From Beijerinckiaceae bacterium (GTDB taxonomy: Bacteria; Pseudomonadota; Alphaproteobacteria; Rhizobiales; Beijerinckiaceae): a stretch of 64,000 bases of DNA. A program made the translations under genes and the position numbers. Positions 51,707 through 62,112 of this stretch are shown one piece after another (within the stretch, counting starts at the first letter, position 1; each line of letters begins with the position of its first letter). Where the stretch lies: the NCBI GenBank assembly GCA_947370975.1, contig CANBNG010000013.1:1-64000 (forward strand). Reading direction: 5' to 3'. The notes under the pieces were generated by a model that saw only the letters and a list, made by a program, of their open reading frames with translations, was not told where the DNA came from and searched no databases.

Positions 51707-54700
51707 ATGACACGCAGCCCGCGCGTCTTCACCATCCATCCCGGATCGCCCTTTCTGGCGACCTTCGCCGAGAAGCTTCTTGCCGGGGATGTCGTCTCCA
51801 GCATCGGTCCCGGCACGGCGCCGCTCGATTTCGCAGCCGCGACCATCTACGTGCCGACGCGGCGCGCCGCGCGTGCGCTGGCCTCCGAATTCATTCGCCG
51901 CCTGCCCGGCCCCGCCGTGCTCATGCCCAGAATCGTGCCGCTCGGCCAGCTTGAAAGCATCGAGACGGGGCTGCTGTTCGAGGTGAGCGAAGGCCCCGTC
52001 GAGGGCGTGCCGGACGCCATCAGCCCGATCGACAGACGCCTTGCCCTGATGCATCTCATCCATGCCTGGGCAAAGCAGCTCGAACACGCCATCACCCATG
52101 TCGAGGGCGGCGAGATCAAGACCGACCACAGCGAGGCCCTGCTTGTCGCCAAGGCTCCCGCACAGGCCTGGCATCTGGCCGGCGACCTCGCCGCGCTGAT
52201 CGATGAAATGATTGTCGAGGATGCGGATTGGGACAAGCTCAAGCATCTCGCGCCTGATGAATTCGACCGCTATTGGGCGGTGACGATCAAATTCCTGGAA
52301 ATAGCGTCCCTGTTCTGGCCCGCGGCCTTGCAGGAGCGCGGCCTTGTCGATGCGGCGACGCGCCAGCGGCTGCTGGTGGAGCGCGAAATCGCCCGCCTGT
52401 CGCGCGATGGTTTCATCGCGCCCGTCATCGCCATTGGCTCGACGGGCACAAATCGCGCCACCGCCAATCTGCTTGCCGCCATTGCAAGGCTCGATCAGGG
52501 CGCCGTGGTTCTGCCTGGCCTCGACGCATCGCTTGATGCGCGCGCTTGGCAATTGATCGCGGGCGATCGGGCCAAGGACATCGAGCCCTCGGCCGGCCAC
52601 CCGCAGGCTGCGCTCGCGCGCTTGCTCTCCTTCCTGCACATGCCGCGCGAAGCCATCCGTCAACTCGGCGCGCCCGATCCGGCGCTGGCAGAGCGGCACA
52701 GGTTGCTGAGCGAATCCTTCCTGCCCGCGGACGCCACCGAAAGCTGGCCGGAATTTCGCAAAGGGTTCACACCCGAAAGCATGGAGGCCGCACTGGCCGG
52801 CATCACCATGGTGGTGGCGGCTGATGAGCGCGAGGAAGCGCTGGCGCTGGCGTTGCGCATGCGCGAAGCGCTCGAAACACCGGGCCAGACGGCAGCACTG
52901 GTGACGCCCGACCGCGCGCTTGCGCGCCGTGTGCGCGCCGAACTCGCGCGCTGGAACATCGAGATCGACGATTCCGGCGGCGAGCCGCTGGCGACATCCT
53001 CCTATGGCGTGCTCGCGCGTCTGGCTCTGGCCTGCGGCGAGGCCGCCTGCATGCCGGCCGAATGGCTGGCGCTTCTGGCCCATCCGCTTGTGCGTCTGGG
53101 GCTGCCGCGGCCCGAGATCGAACGGCTGACGGCCTTGCTGGAAATAGCGGTGCTGCGCGGCGTGAACGCGGATCGCGAACAGCCGCAGGACATGGTCGCC
53201 GCCGCGCGTGTTGCAGCTGCCAATATCCATGCCCACCCCGCCTGCAAACGCATCGATGCGCAGGATTGGGAGAAGCTTGCCGATCTCGTCTCGCGCATCA
53301 CAACGGCCCTCTCGCCGCTGCGCAGCCTCGCACGTCAGGACACGCTGCCCGCCCATATCGCCATGCACAGGCAGGCGCTGGCCGCCCTGATAGCCACGGG
53401 CGAAGAGGCAGGCGTGCGATACGACGAGAGCTTCGATATTTTTGAACAGCTTTTCACCGAACTCGCGATGCGCGCGGGCGATACGATTTTGTTCCGCGCG
53501 GTCGATTATCGCGCACTTGTCGATCTGGTGACGCGTGAGGCGATTGTGCGCGGACCCGCGCGCGCCCATCCGCGCCTGAAGATTCTGGGCCTGCTCGAAG
53601 CCCGCCTCATCAGCGCCGATGTGATGCTGCTGGCTGGATTGGACGAGACCATCTGGCCGCCGCAGACAACAAGCGGCGCATTTCTCAACCGCCCCATGCG
53701 CAGCGAGCTTGGCCTGTCTGCGCCCGAGCGGCGCATCGGCCAGACAGCACATGATTTTACCCAAGCTTTGGGCACGCCGCACGTCATCATCAGCCGCGCC
53801 CTCAAGCGCAATGGTGCGCCCACCGTTCCCTCGCGCTTTCTGCAACGGCTGGAGGCGCTGGCAGGTCCGGCCTTTGCCGCCTGCAAAACCTCCGGCGAGC
53901 GGCTGATCGGATTGGCGCGCAGGCTCGACAGGCCGGACCGCATCGGCGCCATCGAACGCCCCGAGCCCAAGCCGGCGCTGGCGTTACGCCCGCAATCCCT
54001 GAGCGTGACGGCTATTGAGACCCTTCGCCGCGACCCTTACGCGACTTACGCGCGCTATATTCTGAAGTTGCAGCCCTTCGAGGATATTGGCGCGGAGCCC
54101 GGCGCGCGCGAAGCCGGCACGCAATTGCACGACGTCCTTGGCGCTTTCGTCCAAAGCCACCCGCGCGGCCCGCTGCCAGACGATGCGCTGGCGCAGTTGC
54201 GCGCGCTCGCGCACGAAAAACTGGCTGTGCTGCTTGAGAATGCCGATTACCGCGCCTTCCAATGGCCGCGCATCGAGGCCGGTCTGGCGCAATGGCTAGA
54301 TTGGGAAGACGAGCGCCGCACCCGTCTTGCCGACAGCGCCATCGAACTGTCGGGCAAGCTGTCCATCGATCTCGATGACGGCAGCATTTTCACCTTGCGC
54401 TGCTTTGCCGACCGCATCGACATTTTGAGCGACGGCGGTTGCGAGATCATCGATTACAAGAGCGGGCGAGTGCCTACAGCGCGCGAAATCAAGGCGGGCT
54501 TTGCCGCGCAATTGCCGCTCGAAGCCACCATGGTGCAGCAAGGCGCTTTCGCCACGCTTGGCCGGCTCGATGTGCGCGATGCGATGCATGTGAAGATTGG
54601 CTCGGCGGAGGCCGTCGAGCCCAAGAGCATCGTGCCCAGAGGCAGTACGCTGGCTGATATTGTAAACGAGAATTATGCCGGCCTGCTTGTCCTGCTCAAT

Positions 54701-54832
54701 CAGTTCCGCATGGAAGACACGCCCTATCTGGCGCGGCCTTTCCCGCAATTTGCCAATCGGTTTTCAAATTACGATCACCTGGCGCGCGTGAAGGAATGGT
54801 CGGCCGGGCCAGGCGAGGGGGGCGAGGCATGA
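51707..54832 (+). CDS. addB: Double-strand break repair protein AddB
   Basis: 1041 residues, the usual length for the alphaproteobacterial form. It starts with SPRVFTIHPGSPFLATFAEKLL and keeps YVPTRRAARALASEF; the late GLDETIWPP and GRLD segments match AddB. The C-terminal PD-(D/E)XK nuclease region shows DRIDILSDGGCEIIDYKSGRVP (catalytic D and K). A true Walker A is not seen, as expected for this branch. AddB pairs with AddA to resect broken DNA ends until a Chi-like site. Its stop overlaps the addA start (ATGA). Confidence 0.95.
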   Translation: MTRSPRVFTIHPGSPFLATFAEKLLAGDVVSSIGPGTAPLDFAAATIYVPTRRAARALASEFIRRLPGPAVLMPRIVPLGQLESIETGLLFEVSEGPVEGVPDAISPIDRRLALMHLIHAWAKQLEHAITHVEGGEIKTDHSEALLVAKAPAQAWHLAGDLAALIDEMIVEDADWDKLKHLAPDEFDRYWAVTIKFLEIASLFWPAALQERGLVDAATRQRLLVEREIARLSRDGFIAPVIAIGSTGTNRATANLLAAIARLDQGAVVLPGLDASLDARAWQLIAGDRAKDIEPSAGHPQAALARLLSFLHMPREAIRQLGAPDPALAERHRLLSESFLPADATESWPEFRKGFTPESMEAALAGITMVVAADEREEALALALRMREALETPGQTAALVTPDRALARRVRAELARWNIEIDDSGGEPLATSSYGVLARLALACGEAACMPAEWLALLAHPLVRLGLPRPEIERLTALLEIAVLRGVNADREQPQDMVAAARVAAANIHAHPACKRIDAQDWEKLADLVSRITTALSPLRSLARQDTLPAHIAMHRQALAALIATGEEAGVRYDESFDIFEQLFTELAMRAGDTILFRAVDYRALVDLVTREAIVRGPARAHPRLKILGLLEARLISADVMLLAGLDETIWPPQTTSGAFLNRPMRSELGLSAPERRIGQTAHDFTQALGTPHVIISRALKRNGAPTVPSRFLQRLEALAGPAFAACKTSGERLIGLARRLDRPDRIGAIERPEPKPALALRPQSLSVTAIETLRRDPYATYARYILKLQPFEDIGAEPGAREAGTQLHDVLGAFVQSHPRGPLPDDALAQLRALAHEKLAVLLENADYRAFQWPRIEAGLAQWLDWEDERRTRLADSAIELSGKLSIDLDDGSIFTLRCFADRIDILSDGGCEIIDYKSGRVPTAREIKAGFAAQLPLEATMVQQGAFATLGRLDVRDAMHVKIGSAEAVEPKSIVPRGSTLADIVNENYAGLLVLLNQFRMEDTPYLARPFPQFANRFSNYDHLARVKEWSAGPGEGGEA

Positions 54833-57800
54833 GCCGCCGCCCGATCCCTCCACAGACCAAGGCCTTGCAAACAAGAGCCTCCAATCCGCAAGTTTCTGCC
54901 TGGGTCTCGGCCAATGCGGGCTCGGGCAAGACGCATGTGCTCGCCCAACGCGTGGTGCGGCTGCTGCTCTCGGGCGTGCCACCCGCACGCATTCTCTGCC
55001 TCACTTTCACCAAGGCGGCAGCGGCAAACATGTCGATGCGGGTCTTTGGCATTTTGTCGAAATGGACCGTGCTCGACGATGCTGAGCTGACGGACGAAAT
55101 TGTCGCAACCGGCGAGCCTCATCCCGATGCCGCTCGTCTCACATTCGCACGTCGCCTGTTCGCACGCACAGTCGAGACGCCGGGCGGGTTGAAAATCCAG
55201 ACCATTCACGCCTTCTGCGAAAAGCTGCTGCATCTCTTCCCCTTCGAGGCCAATGTCGCCGCGCGTTTCGAGGTGATCGAAGATCTGCGCCGCGCAGAAT
55301 TGCTGGCCGAGGCGCGCCGCCTGACGCTTGAGCGCGCCATCCATGATGAACAGGGCGCACTGGGGCAGGCCCTGCGCGTGCTGGCGGCTGAAACGAGCGG
55401 AGCAACCTTTGGTGCGCTCATTACAGAAGCGCTCGGCAAGCAGGAGCTGGTGGCGCAGGCGCAGCGGATGGATGCCGATGAGCCGGGCGCCTATGCGGCC
55501 TTGCTCGCCGGACATTTCGGGCTCAAACGCGGCGAGACTTTTGCCGGCATCGAGCGCGAAATGCTGGAAGAAAGCCTGATTGCAGGCGACTTCTCCGACC
55601 TTGCCAATGCACTTGCAACCGGCAGCGCCAATGATCTCAAGCTCGTGCAGAAGCTGCGGACTGCCGATGCAGCGCCACCTGCGGCGCAGCTTGCGATTTA
55701 CGAGGATATTTTCGTCACGAAGAAAGACGGCGAACCGCGCGGAACCGGCAAGACGAAGCTGGTGACGAAAAAGGTCTACGAGGCCTATCCCCATGTTCTG
55801 GCCGAGCTGGAAGCGGAACGCGATCGCATCTGCGATCTGCGCGAACGTCGCAAGGGCGCGCATGCGGTGGCGCGGACAACGGCGCTTCTCGCCATCGTGC
55901 AGGACATCTTGCAGACCTATCGCATCGAGAAAGAAGCACGCGGCCTGCTTGATTTCGGCGATCTGATCGTTGCCACCAACCGCCTGCTCAAGCGCACGGC
56001 GGCAGGCTGGGTGCTGCACAAGCTCGATCGCGGCATCGATCATATCCTTGTCGATGAAGCGCAGGATACTTCGCCCGAGCAATGGGAAATTCTGGCAACC
56101 ATCGCTATGGAATTTACCGCCGGGCGCGGACAGCGCGATCTCGTGCGCACTTTTTTTGCGGTTGGCGACGAGAAGCAATCGATCTTTTCATTCCAGGGCG
56201 CGCAGCCGCGCCAGTTCGATGACATGCGCAAGGAATTCCAGACGCGCGTGCGCAATGCAGAGCAGATTTTCGAACATATCGAATTGAAACGCTCGTTCCG
56301 CTCCAGCAAGGGCATTCTCGACACTGTCGATGAAATCTTCGCCCGGCAGGAGCATTACAAGGGGCTGTCCTCCGACGAGGTCAGCACCAAGCACGAAGCG
56401 TGGAAAGACAATCTTCCAGGCCTCATCGAACTCTGGCCGCTGGCAGAGCCCAATGTCACGGATGAGCCGCGCGATTGGGCCTTGCCGCTCGATGTGCTCG
56501 ACAAGAACGATCCGCCGGTTGTCGTTGCAGGACGCATCGCAAAGGAAATCGCTGCCTGGCTTGGCCCCGAGGCCGCTGACAGCGTCGAGGACGAGGCGAC
56601 GGGTGGACGCAGGCGTATCAGGCCCGGCGATGTGATGATCCTCGTGCGCAGCCGCGGCCCGTTCTTTGAAGCCGTGATTCGCGCACTGAAAGAAGCACGC
56701 GTGCCGGTGGCGGGCGCGGACCGGCTCGAACTCACGCAGCATATTGCGGTGATGGATCTCATCGCGCTGGGGCGCACAGCGCTGCTGCCGCAAGACGACC
56801 TGACACTCGCGACCTTGCTGAAATCGCCCTTCGTGGGCCTCACCGACGATGATCTTCTGGCGATTGCGCCCGGCCGCACGGGCGCGCTTTACGATGCATT
56901 GGGCGCTTCGCCCGAGGCATCGCACAAACAGGCGTATGCAAAAATCACGCGCTGGTGCGCGGCCGCCGCGCGGCTCACGCCTTTCTTCTTCTATGCCGAG
57001 GTGCTGGGCGCACAACATGGCCGCCGCGACATGCTGGGCCGCCTTGGCCCCGAGGCTGGCGATGCCATGGACGAGTTCCTGCGTCTGGCGCTTGAACATG
57101 AGACGCGCGAAGCGCCCTCGCTGGTCGGTTTTCTCGCAGCCCTGCAGGCCGCCGAGCTTTCGATCAAGCGCGACATGGAAGCAGGCGGCGACGCCGTGCG
57201 CGTGATGACCGTCCATGCCTCGAAAGGGCTTGAGGCAAAGATCGTGTTTCTGGCCGACACGTGCGGCCTGCCCTCGGCGCGACACGATCCGAAATTGTTT
57301 GAATGCCCCGCCGGTCAGTTCGGCCATCTTCTGGCGTGGTCGCCGGGCAAGACGGGCGAACCCAAGGAAATTGGCCAGGCGCGCGAAGATGCGCGGCGCA
57401 TGGCGGAAGAAGAATATCGTCGCCTGCTTTATGTCGCGATGACGCGCGCGGAAGAGCGCCTCTATATCGCGGGCTTTCGCGGCAAGCAGGCGCTGAAAGA
57501 CGGCTCCTGGTACCAGATGATCGACGTGGTGATGCAGGAAAGCCTGCAGGGCTTGCAGAGCGTGCCCGCGCGCTGGAACGCGGAGGAGCGGATCCTGCGC
57601 CGGATCACCGGCGACATGCCGCGCCTGAGCGCGCTTGGGCCCGTGGCTGTTGCTGACCCCGAGGCGGCCCTGCCCGCCTGGGTGACGACGCCAGCGCCCG
57701 CAGAATCCCTGCCTGCCCGCCCGCTCACACCCTCGAACGCGCTGGCCGCTGCCGATCAGCTGGAGCCGGCTCCGCGCGATCCCGCCAGCCCGGCGGCGCA

Positions 57801-58323
57801 GGCTGCCCAGGCCGGACGGCTTGTCCACGCATTGTTGCAGCATCTGCCCGAGGTCGCGCCCGAGCATCGGCTGGCTGCAGCCAGCCGTTTTCTCGCCGCG
57901 CGCGGGGCGAGCTTTGATGAGGCGCACCGCACCGCTTTGGCCGCACAGGCGCTGGCGGTGCTGGACGATCCCCTGCTCGCCGCGCTGTTTGGCCCGGGCT
58001 CGCAGGCCGAGGTCGGGCTTGGCGGCAAGGTCGCCTTGCCCGGTGGCCGCAAAATTGAAATTTCCGGCCAGATCGACCGGCTCGCGGCTGGCCACGACGA
58101 AGTGCTCATCGCCGATTTCAAGACCGGCCGCCCGCGCGAGGCAAAGGACACGCCCGCCGCCTATCTCGCCCAGCTCGCGCTCTACCGCGCAGCCGTCGCC
58201 CCGCTTTATCCCGGCAGGCTGGTGCGGGTGTTCCTTGTGTGGACCGAAGGGCCAAAGGGCGTCGAGATTGCAGCAGCCGCGCTCGACGCCGCGCTCCTTG
58301 ACGTTGGCGGGGCGCGTTCCTAG
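54829..58323 (+). CDS. addA: Double-strand break repair helicase-nuclease AddA
   Basis: 1164 residues from ATG 54829 (overlaps the addB stop). UvrD-type helicase: Walker A SANAGSGKTHVLAQRVV, motif Ia CLTFTKAAAANM, motif II HILVDEAQDTSPEQW, motif III AVGDEKQSIFSFQGA, motif V VRVMTVHASKGLEAKIVF and motif VI RLLYVAMTRAEERLYI. The C-terminal nuclease has GQIDRLAAGHDEVLIADFKTG with the D-x-K catalytic pair. Both helicase and nuclease motifs look intact. The thioredoxin gene follows after 35 bases. Confidence 0.97.
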   Translation: MSRRPIPPQTKALQTRASNPQVSAWVSANAGSGKTHVLAQRVVRLLLSGVPPARILCLTFTKAAAANMSMRVFGILSKWTVLDDAELTDEIVATGEPHPDAARLTFARRLFARTVETPGGLKIQTIHAFCEKLLHLFPFEANVAARFEVIEDLRRAELLAEARRLTLERAIHDEQGALGQALRVLAAETSGATFGALITEALGKQELVAQAQRMDADEPGAYAALLAGHFGLKRGETFAGIEREMLEESLIAGDFSDLANALATGSANDLKLVQKLRTADAAPPAAQLAIYEDIFVTKKDGEPRGTGKTKLVTKKVYEAYPHVLAELEAERDRICDLRERRKGAHAVARTTALLAIVQDILQTYRIEKEARGLLDFGDLIVATNRLLKRTAAGWVLHKLDRGIDHILVDEAQDTSPEQWEILATIAMEFTAGRGQRDLVRTFFAVGDEKQSIFSFQGAQPRQFDDMRKEFQTRVRNAEQIFEHIELKRSFRSSKGILDTVDEIFARQEHYKGLSSDEVSTKHEAWKDNLPGLIELWPLAEPNVTDEPRDWALPLDVLDKNDPPVVVAGRIAKEIAAWLGPEAADSVEDEATGGRRRIRPGDVMILVRSRGPFFEAVIRALKEARVPVAGADRLELTQHIAVMDLIALGRTALLPQDDLTLATLLKSPFVGLTDDDLLAIAPGRTGALYDALGASPEASHKQAYAKITRWCAAAARLTPFFFYAEVLGAQHGRRDMLGRLGPEAGDAMDEFLRLALEHETREAPSLVGFLAALQAAELSIKRDMEAGGDAVRVMTVHASKGLEAKIVFLADTCGLPSARHDPKLFECPAGQFGHLLAWSPGKTGEPKEIGQAREDARRMAEEEYRRLLYVAMTRAEERLYIAGFRGKQALKDGSWYQMIDVVMQESLQGLQSVPARWNAEERILRRITGDMPRLSALGPVAVADPEAALPAWVTTPAPAESLPARPLTPSNALAAADQLEPAPRDPASPAAQAAQAGRLVHALLQHLPEVAPEHRLAAASRFLAARGASFDEAHRTALAAQALAVLDDPLLAALFGPGSQAEVGLGGKVALPGGRKIEISGQIDRLAAGHDEVLIADFKTGRPREAKDTPAAYLAQLALYRAAVAPLYPGRLVRVFLVWTEGPKGVEIAAAALDAALLDVGGARS

Positions 58324-58358
58324 GTTCGGGCGACCGATTCCAATCCGAAAGGCAGACC

Positions 58359-58676
58359 ATGTCCGAGAAAGTCACCGACGCCAATTTCGAAGCCGAGGTG
58401 CTTCAATCCACGCTGCCGGTCGTGGTCGATTTCTGGGCTGAATGGTGCGGACCCTGCCGCATGATCGCCCCGGCGCTCGACGAGATCGCCACCGAGATGG
58501 CCGGCAAGGTCAAGATCGTCAAGATGAACGTCGACGAGAACCCCGGCGTCCCCGGCAAGTTCGGCATTCGCTCCATCCCGACGCTCATGCTGTTCAAGGA
58601 CGGCCAGCTGTCGAGCCAGATGGTTGGCGCCAAGCCCAAGGGCGAGCTGTCCAAGTGGATTGCCTCCGGCGTCTGA
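58359..58676 (+). CDS. trxA: Thioredoxin
   Basis: 105 residues. Active site WAEWCGPCRM with C30 and C33, then the cis-proline motif IRSIPTLMLF and the end GAKPKGELSKWI. Small cytoplasmic disulphide reductase serving, among others, MsrA and ribonucleotide reductase. AAAGGCAG precedes the ATG. A terminator follows. Confidence 0.97.
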   Translation: MSEKVTDANFEAEVLQSTLPVVVDFWAEWCGPCRMIAPALDEIATEMAGKVKIVKMNVDENPGVPGKFGIRSIPTLMLFKDGQLSSQMVGAKPKGELSKWIASGV

Positions 58677-58698
58677 AAGATCTGCACGAGACCGGGAC

Positions 58699-58722
58699 AG
58701 GGCCGCGCGAGCGGCCCTTTTT
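58699..58722 (+). terminator. Rho-independent terminator after trxA
   Basis: Stem AGGGCCGC / GCGGCCCT with a GCGA tetraloop and four further T residues. Confidence 0.9.
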
Positions 58723-58794
58723 CGTTGGTGCGGCGGCCTTGCGCCTTTATGGTCGCTCTCGCACCCACCTGAAGCGTCAAAGCAGAACGAGCCC

Positions 58795-61700
58795 ATGACC
58801 AAGGCAGCACGGCCCGTCGGCCCCGGCGATCACATTTTCCTCGTCGACGCGTCGAATTTCGTCTTTCGCGCCTATTTCCAGTCGATCCGGCAGGACCCGC
58901 GCTACAATCAGCGCTCCGACCGGCTGCCGACGGGGGCCGTGCGGCTGTTCTGCACGAAAATGTTCCAGTTCATTCGCGAGGGCGCGGCGGGCATCAAGCC
59001 GACGCATCTGGCCATTATTTTCGACAAGTCGGAAAATTCCTTCCGCAAGGCGCTCTACCCCGCCTACAAGGCAAACCGCTCCGAGCCGCCCGAAGATCTG
59101 GTGCCGCAATTTCCGCTGATGCGCTGCGCCGTGCGCGCCTTTGGCCTCATGCCCATCGAGCAGGACACCTATGAGGCCGATGACCTCATTGCGACTTACG
59201 CGCGCCAGGCGCGTGAACGCGGCGCGGATGTGCTCATCATCTCCGCCGACAAGGATCTCATGCAGCTGATCGGGCCGGGGGTCGCCATGTTCGACCCAGC
59301 CTCGGGCGAGGCCGGCAAGGCAGGCGCGCGCGAGGAGCGGCGCATCGGCGAGGCCGAAGTCGTCGATTATTTCGGGGTGCCGCCCAATCGCGTCACCGAC
59401 GTGCAGGCGCTGGCGGGAGATTCGACCGACAATGTGCCGGGCGCACGCGGCATTGGCATCAAGACCGCCGCCCAGCTCATCGCCGAATATGGCGATCTCG
59501 ACACGCTGCTGGCGCGCGCTGGCGAAATCAAACAGCCCAAGCGCCGCGAGACGCTGACAGACCCCGAAAGCGTCGCGCTGATCCGCGTGTCGCGCGAGCT
59601 GGTCAAGCTCGTCGACGATGTCGCGGTGGAGACGCCCATCGACGATCTGACGCTTTTTGAGCCCGACGGACGCCAGCTCGTCGCCTTTCTGAAAGCGCTC
59701 GAATTCTCGACCATCACCAAGCGCGCTGCCGACATCTACTGCGTGGACGCCGCTGCAATCGATGCCGATCCCGAGCTTGTCGGTGCGGGCGCCTGGCGCG
59801 GCCGCAATGGCGAATCCATTGCCCCGCCAAGCCTGCCGACACCGCCCGTGCCTGAAGGCGCTTCGCCCCTGGTGCCTTCCACGCTAGGCGAGCCTGGCGC
59901 GGCTTCGCCCGCAGCGCTCGCCGCCGCGCGCCTCACCGAGGCCGCAGCGACCAAGATCACGCGCGACCGTTATGAGTGCGTGCAGGACATGAGCCGGCTC
60001 GATGCCTGGCTGCAGGAAATCTACGAGACCGGCATTGTCGCCATCGATACCGAAACCAGCTCGCTCGATGTGATGCAATGCGATCTCGTCGGCGTGTCGC
60101 TGGCAACAGCGCCGGGCCGCGCCTGCTATATCCCGCTTGGCCATCGCGGCGAGGGTTCGGGCGATCTGTTTGGCGGCAACGATTTGCTGCCGGGGCAATT
60201 GCCCTGCGCGCAGGTGATCGAAAAATTGCGCCCGCTGCTCGAAGATCCCGGCGTGCTCAAGATCGCGCATAATATGAAATTCGACTGGCAGGTCTTTGCC
60301 GCTTTCGGCATCGAGACACGCGCCTATGACGACACGATGCTCATGTCCTATGTGCTCGACAATGGCATCAACGGCCATGGCATGGACGAGCTTGCCGCAA
60401 AACATCTTGGCCATACGACCATTCAATTCGGCGAAATCGCGGGCACGGGAAAGAGCTTCATCGGCTTTGCCCGCGTGCCGATCGATCGCGCGACCGAATA
60501 TGCCGCTGAAGACGCCGATGTGACGCTGCGCCTGTGGCGTCTGTTCAAGGCGCGCCTGCCCGCTGAACATATGACCAACGTCTATGAAAGCCTGGAGCGC
60601 GCGCTCTCGCCCGTGCTGGCGCGCATGGAACAGCGCGGCGTGTCCATCGACCGCGCCATTCTCTCGCGACTCTCGGGAGAATTTGCGCAAAGCATGGCGC
60701 GGCTTGAGGCCGAGATTCACGAACTCGCGGGCGAGAGCTTCAACCTCGGCTCGCCCAAGCAATTGGGCGATATCCTGTTTGGCAAGATGGGCCTGCCGGG
60801 CGGCAAGAAGACCGCCACCGGCGCATGGTCGACCTCGGCCAGCGTGCTCGATGAACTGGCCGAACAGGGCCATCATCTGCCCGCCCGCATTCTCGACTGG
60901 CGTCAGCTCGCCAAGTTGAAATCAACCTATACCGATGCCCTGCCGGGCTATGTGAACCCGCGCACGAAGCGCGTGCACACAAGCTATGCCATGTCGCTGA
61001 CGACCACCGGGCGCTTGTCCTCCTCCGAGCCCAACCTGCAGAATATTCCGGTGCGCAATGAAGAGGGCCGCCGCATTCGCACGGCCTTTGTCGCCGAGAC
61101 CGGCAAGAAGATTCTCTCGGCCGATTATTCGCAGATCGAATTGCGCATTCTCGCCCATGTCGCCGATATTCCCCAATTGCGCCGCGCCTTTGCAGAAGGC
61201 CTCGACATCCATGCGATGACCGCCTCGGAAATGTTCGGCGTGCCGATCGAGGGCATGCCATCGGATGTGCGCCGTCGCGCGAAAGCCATCAATTTCGGCA
61301 TCATATACGGCATTTCCGCCTTCGGCCTTGCCAACCAGCTTGGCATCGGGCGCGAGGAAGCAGGCGCTTACATCAAGCAATATTTCGAGCGCTTCCCCGG
61401 CATCCGCGACTATATGGAGGCCACCCGCAAAACTGCGCGCGAGAATGGACTGGTCACCACGATCTTCGGGCGCAAGTGCCATTATCCACGCATCAGCGCG
61501 TCCAACCCGTCCGAGCGCGCCTTCAACGAGCGCGCGGCGATCAATGCGCCGATTCAGGGCTCAGCCGCCGACATCATCCGCCGTGCCATGGTGCGCATGG
61601 ACGATGCCCTGGTCGAGGCGCGGCTCTCTGCACAAATGCTGCTGCAGGTGCATGACGAACTCGTGTTCGAAGTGCCCGAGGCGGAAGTGGAGGCCACAAT

Positions 61701-61809
61701 CGCGGTCGTGCGCCGCGTGATGGTGGATGCGCCCCACCCTGCCGTGCAGCTCAGCGTGCCCTTGCAGGTCGACGCCAAGGCCGCCCTCAATTGGGATGAG
61801 GCGCATTAG
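58795..61809 (+). CDS. polA: DNA polymerase I
   Basis: 1004 residues from ATG 58795. The 5'-3' exonuclease part begins HIFLVDASNFVFRAYFQ and has YEADDLIATYA and LAGDSTDNVPGARGIG. The 3'-5' proofreading domain keeps its acidic motif VAIDTETSSLD. Polymerase motifs A (ADYSQIELRILAHVA), B (RRRAKAINFGIIYGIS) and C (QVHDELVFEV) are all present. Acts in Okazaki fragment processing and repair. Longer than the 930-residue norm because of a Pro/Ala-rich linker around residues 340-390. The frame is open upstream but the first 57 extra codons cover the terminator of trxA. Confidence 0.97.
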   Translation: MTKAARPVGPGDHIFLVDASNFVFRAYFQSIRQDPRYNQRSDRLPTGAVRLFCTKMFQFIREGAAGIKPTHLAIIFDKSENSFRKALYPAYKANRSEPPEDLVPQFPLMRCAVRAFGLMPIEQDTYEADDLIATYARQARERGADVLIISADKDLMQLIGPGVAMFDPASGEAGKAGAREERRIGEAEVVDYFGVPPNRVTDVQALAGDSTDNVPGARGIGIKTAAQLIAEYGDLDTLLARAGEIKQPKRRETLTDPESVALIRVSRELVKLVDDVAVETPIDDLTLFEPDGRQLVAFLKALEFSTITKRAADIYCVDAAAIDADPELVGAGAWRGRNGESIAPPSLPTPPVPEGASPLVPSTLGEPGAASPAALAAARLTEAAATKITRDRYECVQDMSRLDAWLQEIYETGIVAIDTETSSLDVMQCDLVGVSLATAPGRACYIPLGHRGEGSGDLFGGNDLLPGQLPCAQVIEKLRPLLEDPGVLKIAHNMKFDWQVFAAFGIETRAYDDTMLMSYVLDNGINGHGMDELAAKHLGHTTIQFGEIAGTGKSFIGFARVPIDRATEYAAEDADVTLRLWRLFKARLPAEHMTNVYESLERALSPVLARMEQRGVSIDRAILSRLSGEFAQSMARLEAEIHELAGESFNLGSPKQLGDILFGKMGLPGGKKTATGAWSTSASVLDELAEQGHHLPARILDWRQLAKLKSTYTDALPGYVNPRTKRVHTSYAMSLTTTGRLSSSEPNLQNIPVRNEEGRRIRTAFVAETGKKILSADYSQIELRILAHVADIPQLRRAFAEGLDIHAMTASEMFGVPIEGMPSDVRRRAKAINFGIIYGISAFGLANQLGIGREEAGAYIKQYFERFPGIRDYMEATRKTARENGLVTTIFGRKCHYPRISASNPSERAFNERAAINAPIQGSAADIIRRAMVRMDDALVEARLSAQMLLQVHDELVFEVPEAEVEATIAVVRRVMVDAPHPAVQLSVPLQVDAKAALNWDEAH

Positions 61810-62112
61810 CGCCTCTTGATTGAGCTCTGGCTTTACGCCCTTATGTATCATCATTGACGCAAGTTCATTCATTCGATGATCGATCAAACGTCACACACGC
61901 GTCGGGGGAATCCCCCCTTGTGGGGAGCGGTTAGGGGTGGGGGTCGCGCAACTCTCGCTTCACGCCACACACCCCCGCACCTGTGTCGGATGGAATCCTG
62001 CGACCCCCACCCCGCTCGCCTGCGGCGAGTCGGCCCTCCCCACAAGGGGGAGGGAGTCGCGCCGATCAGCTCATGAGTCATCCTGCACAGCAAGAATGAT
62101 CCGGAGGGAGAC
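61810..62112. other. Intergenic region after polA holding an inverted repeat
   Basis: 303 bases; no gene. Most of it is the long inverted repeat at 61901-62060 described separately; the last 50 bases carry the ribosome site (GGAGGGAG) of the next gene. Confidence 0.6.
61901..62060. repeat. Long imperfect inverted repeat, intergenic mosaic-type element
   Basis: The left arm starts CCCCCTTGTGGGGA and continues with GGGTGGGGGTCGCG; the right arm starts with CGCGACCCCCACCCC-like sequence (from about 62000) and closes with TCCCCACAAGGGGG at 62037-62050. The arms are separated by about 50 bases, and the right one holds a small hairpin GCTCGCCTGCGGCGAGT. Arms of this kind (CCCTTGTGGGGAG) recur between genes in many Hyphomicrobiales genomes. 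It could fold into a long transcript hairpin. Confidence 0.75.

Noticed and set aside
51557..53845. 762-codon open frame opposite addB
   Set aside because: Antisense to a gene with clear motifs; no ribosome site or domain.
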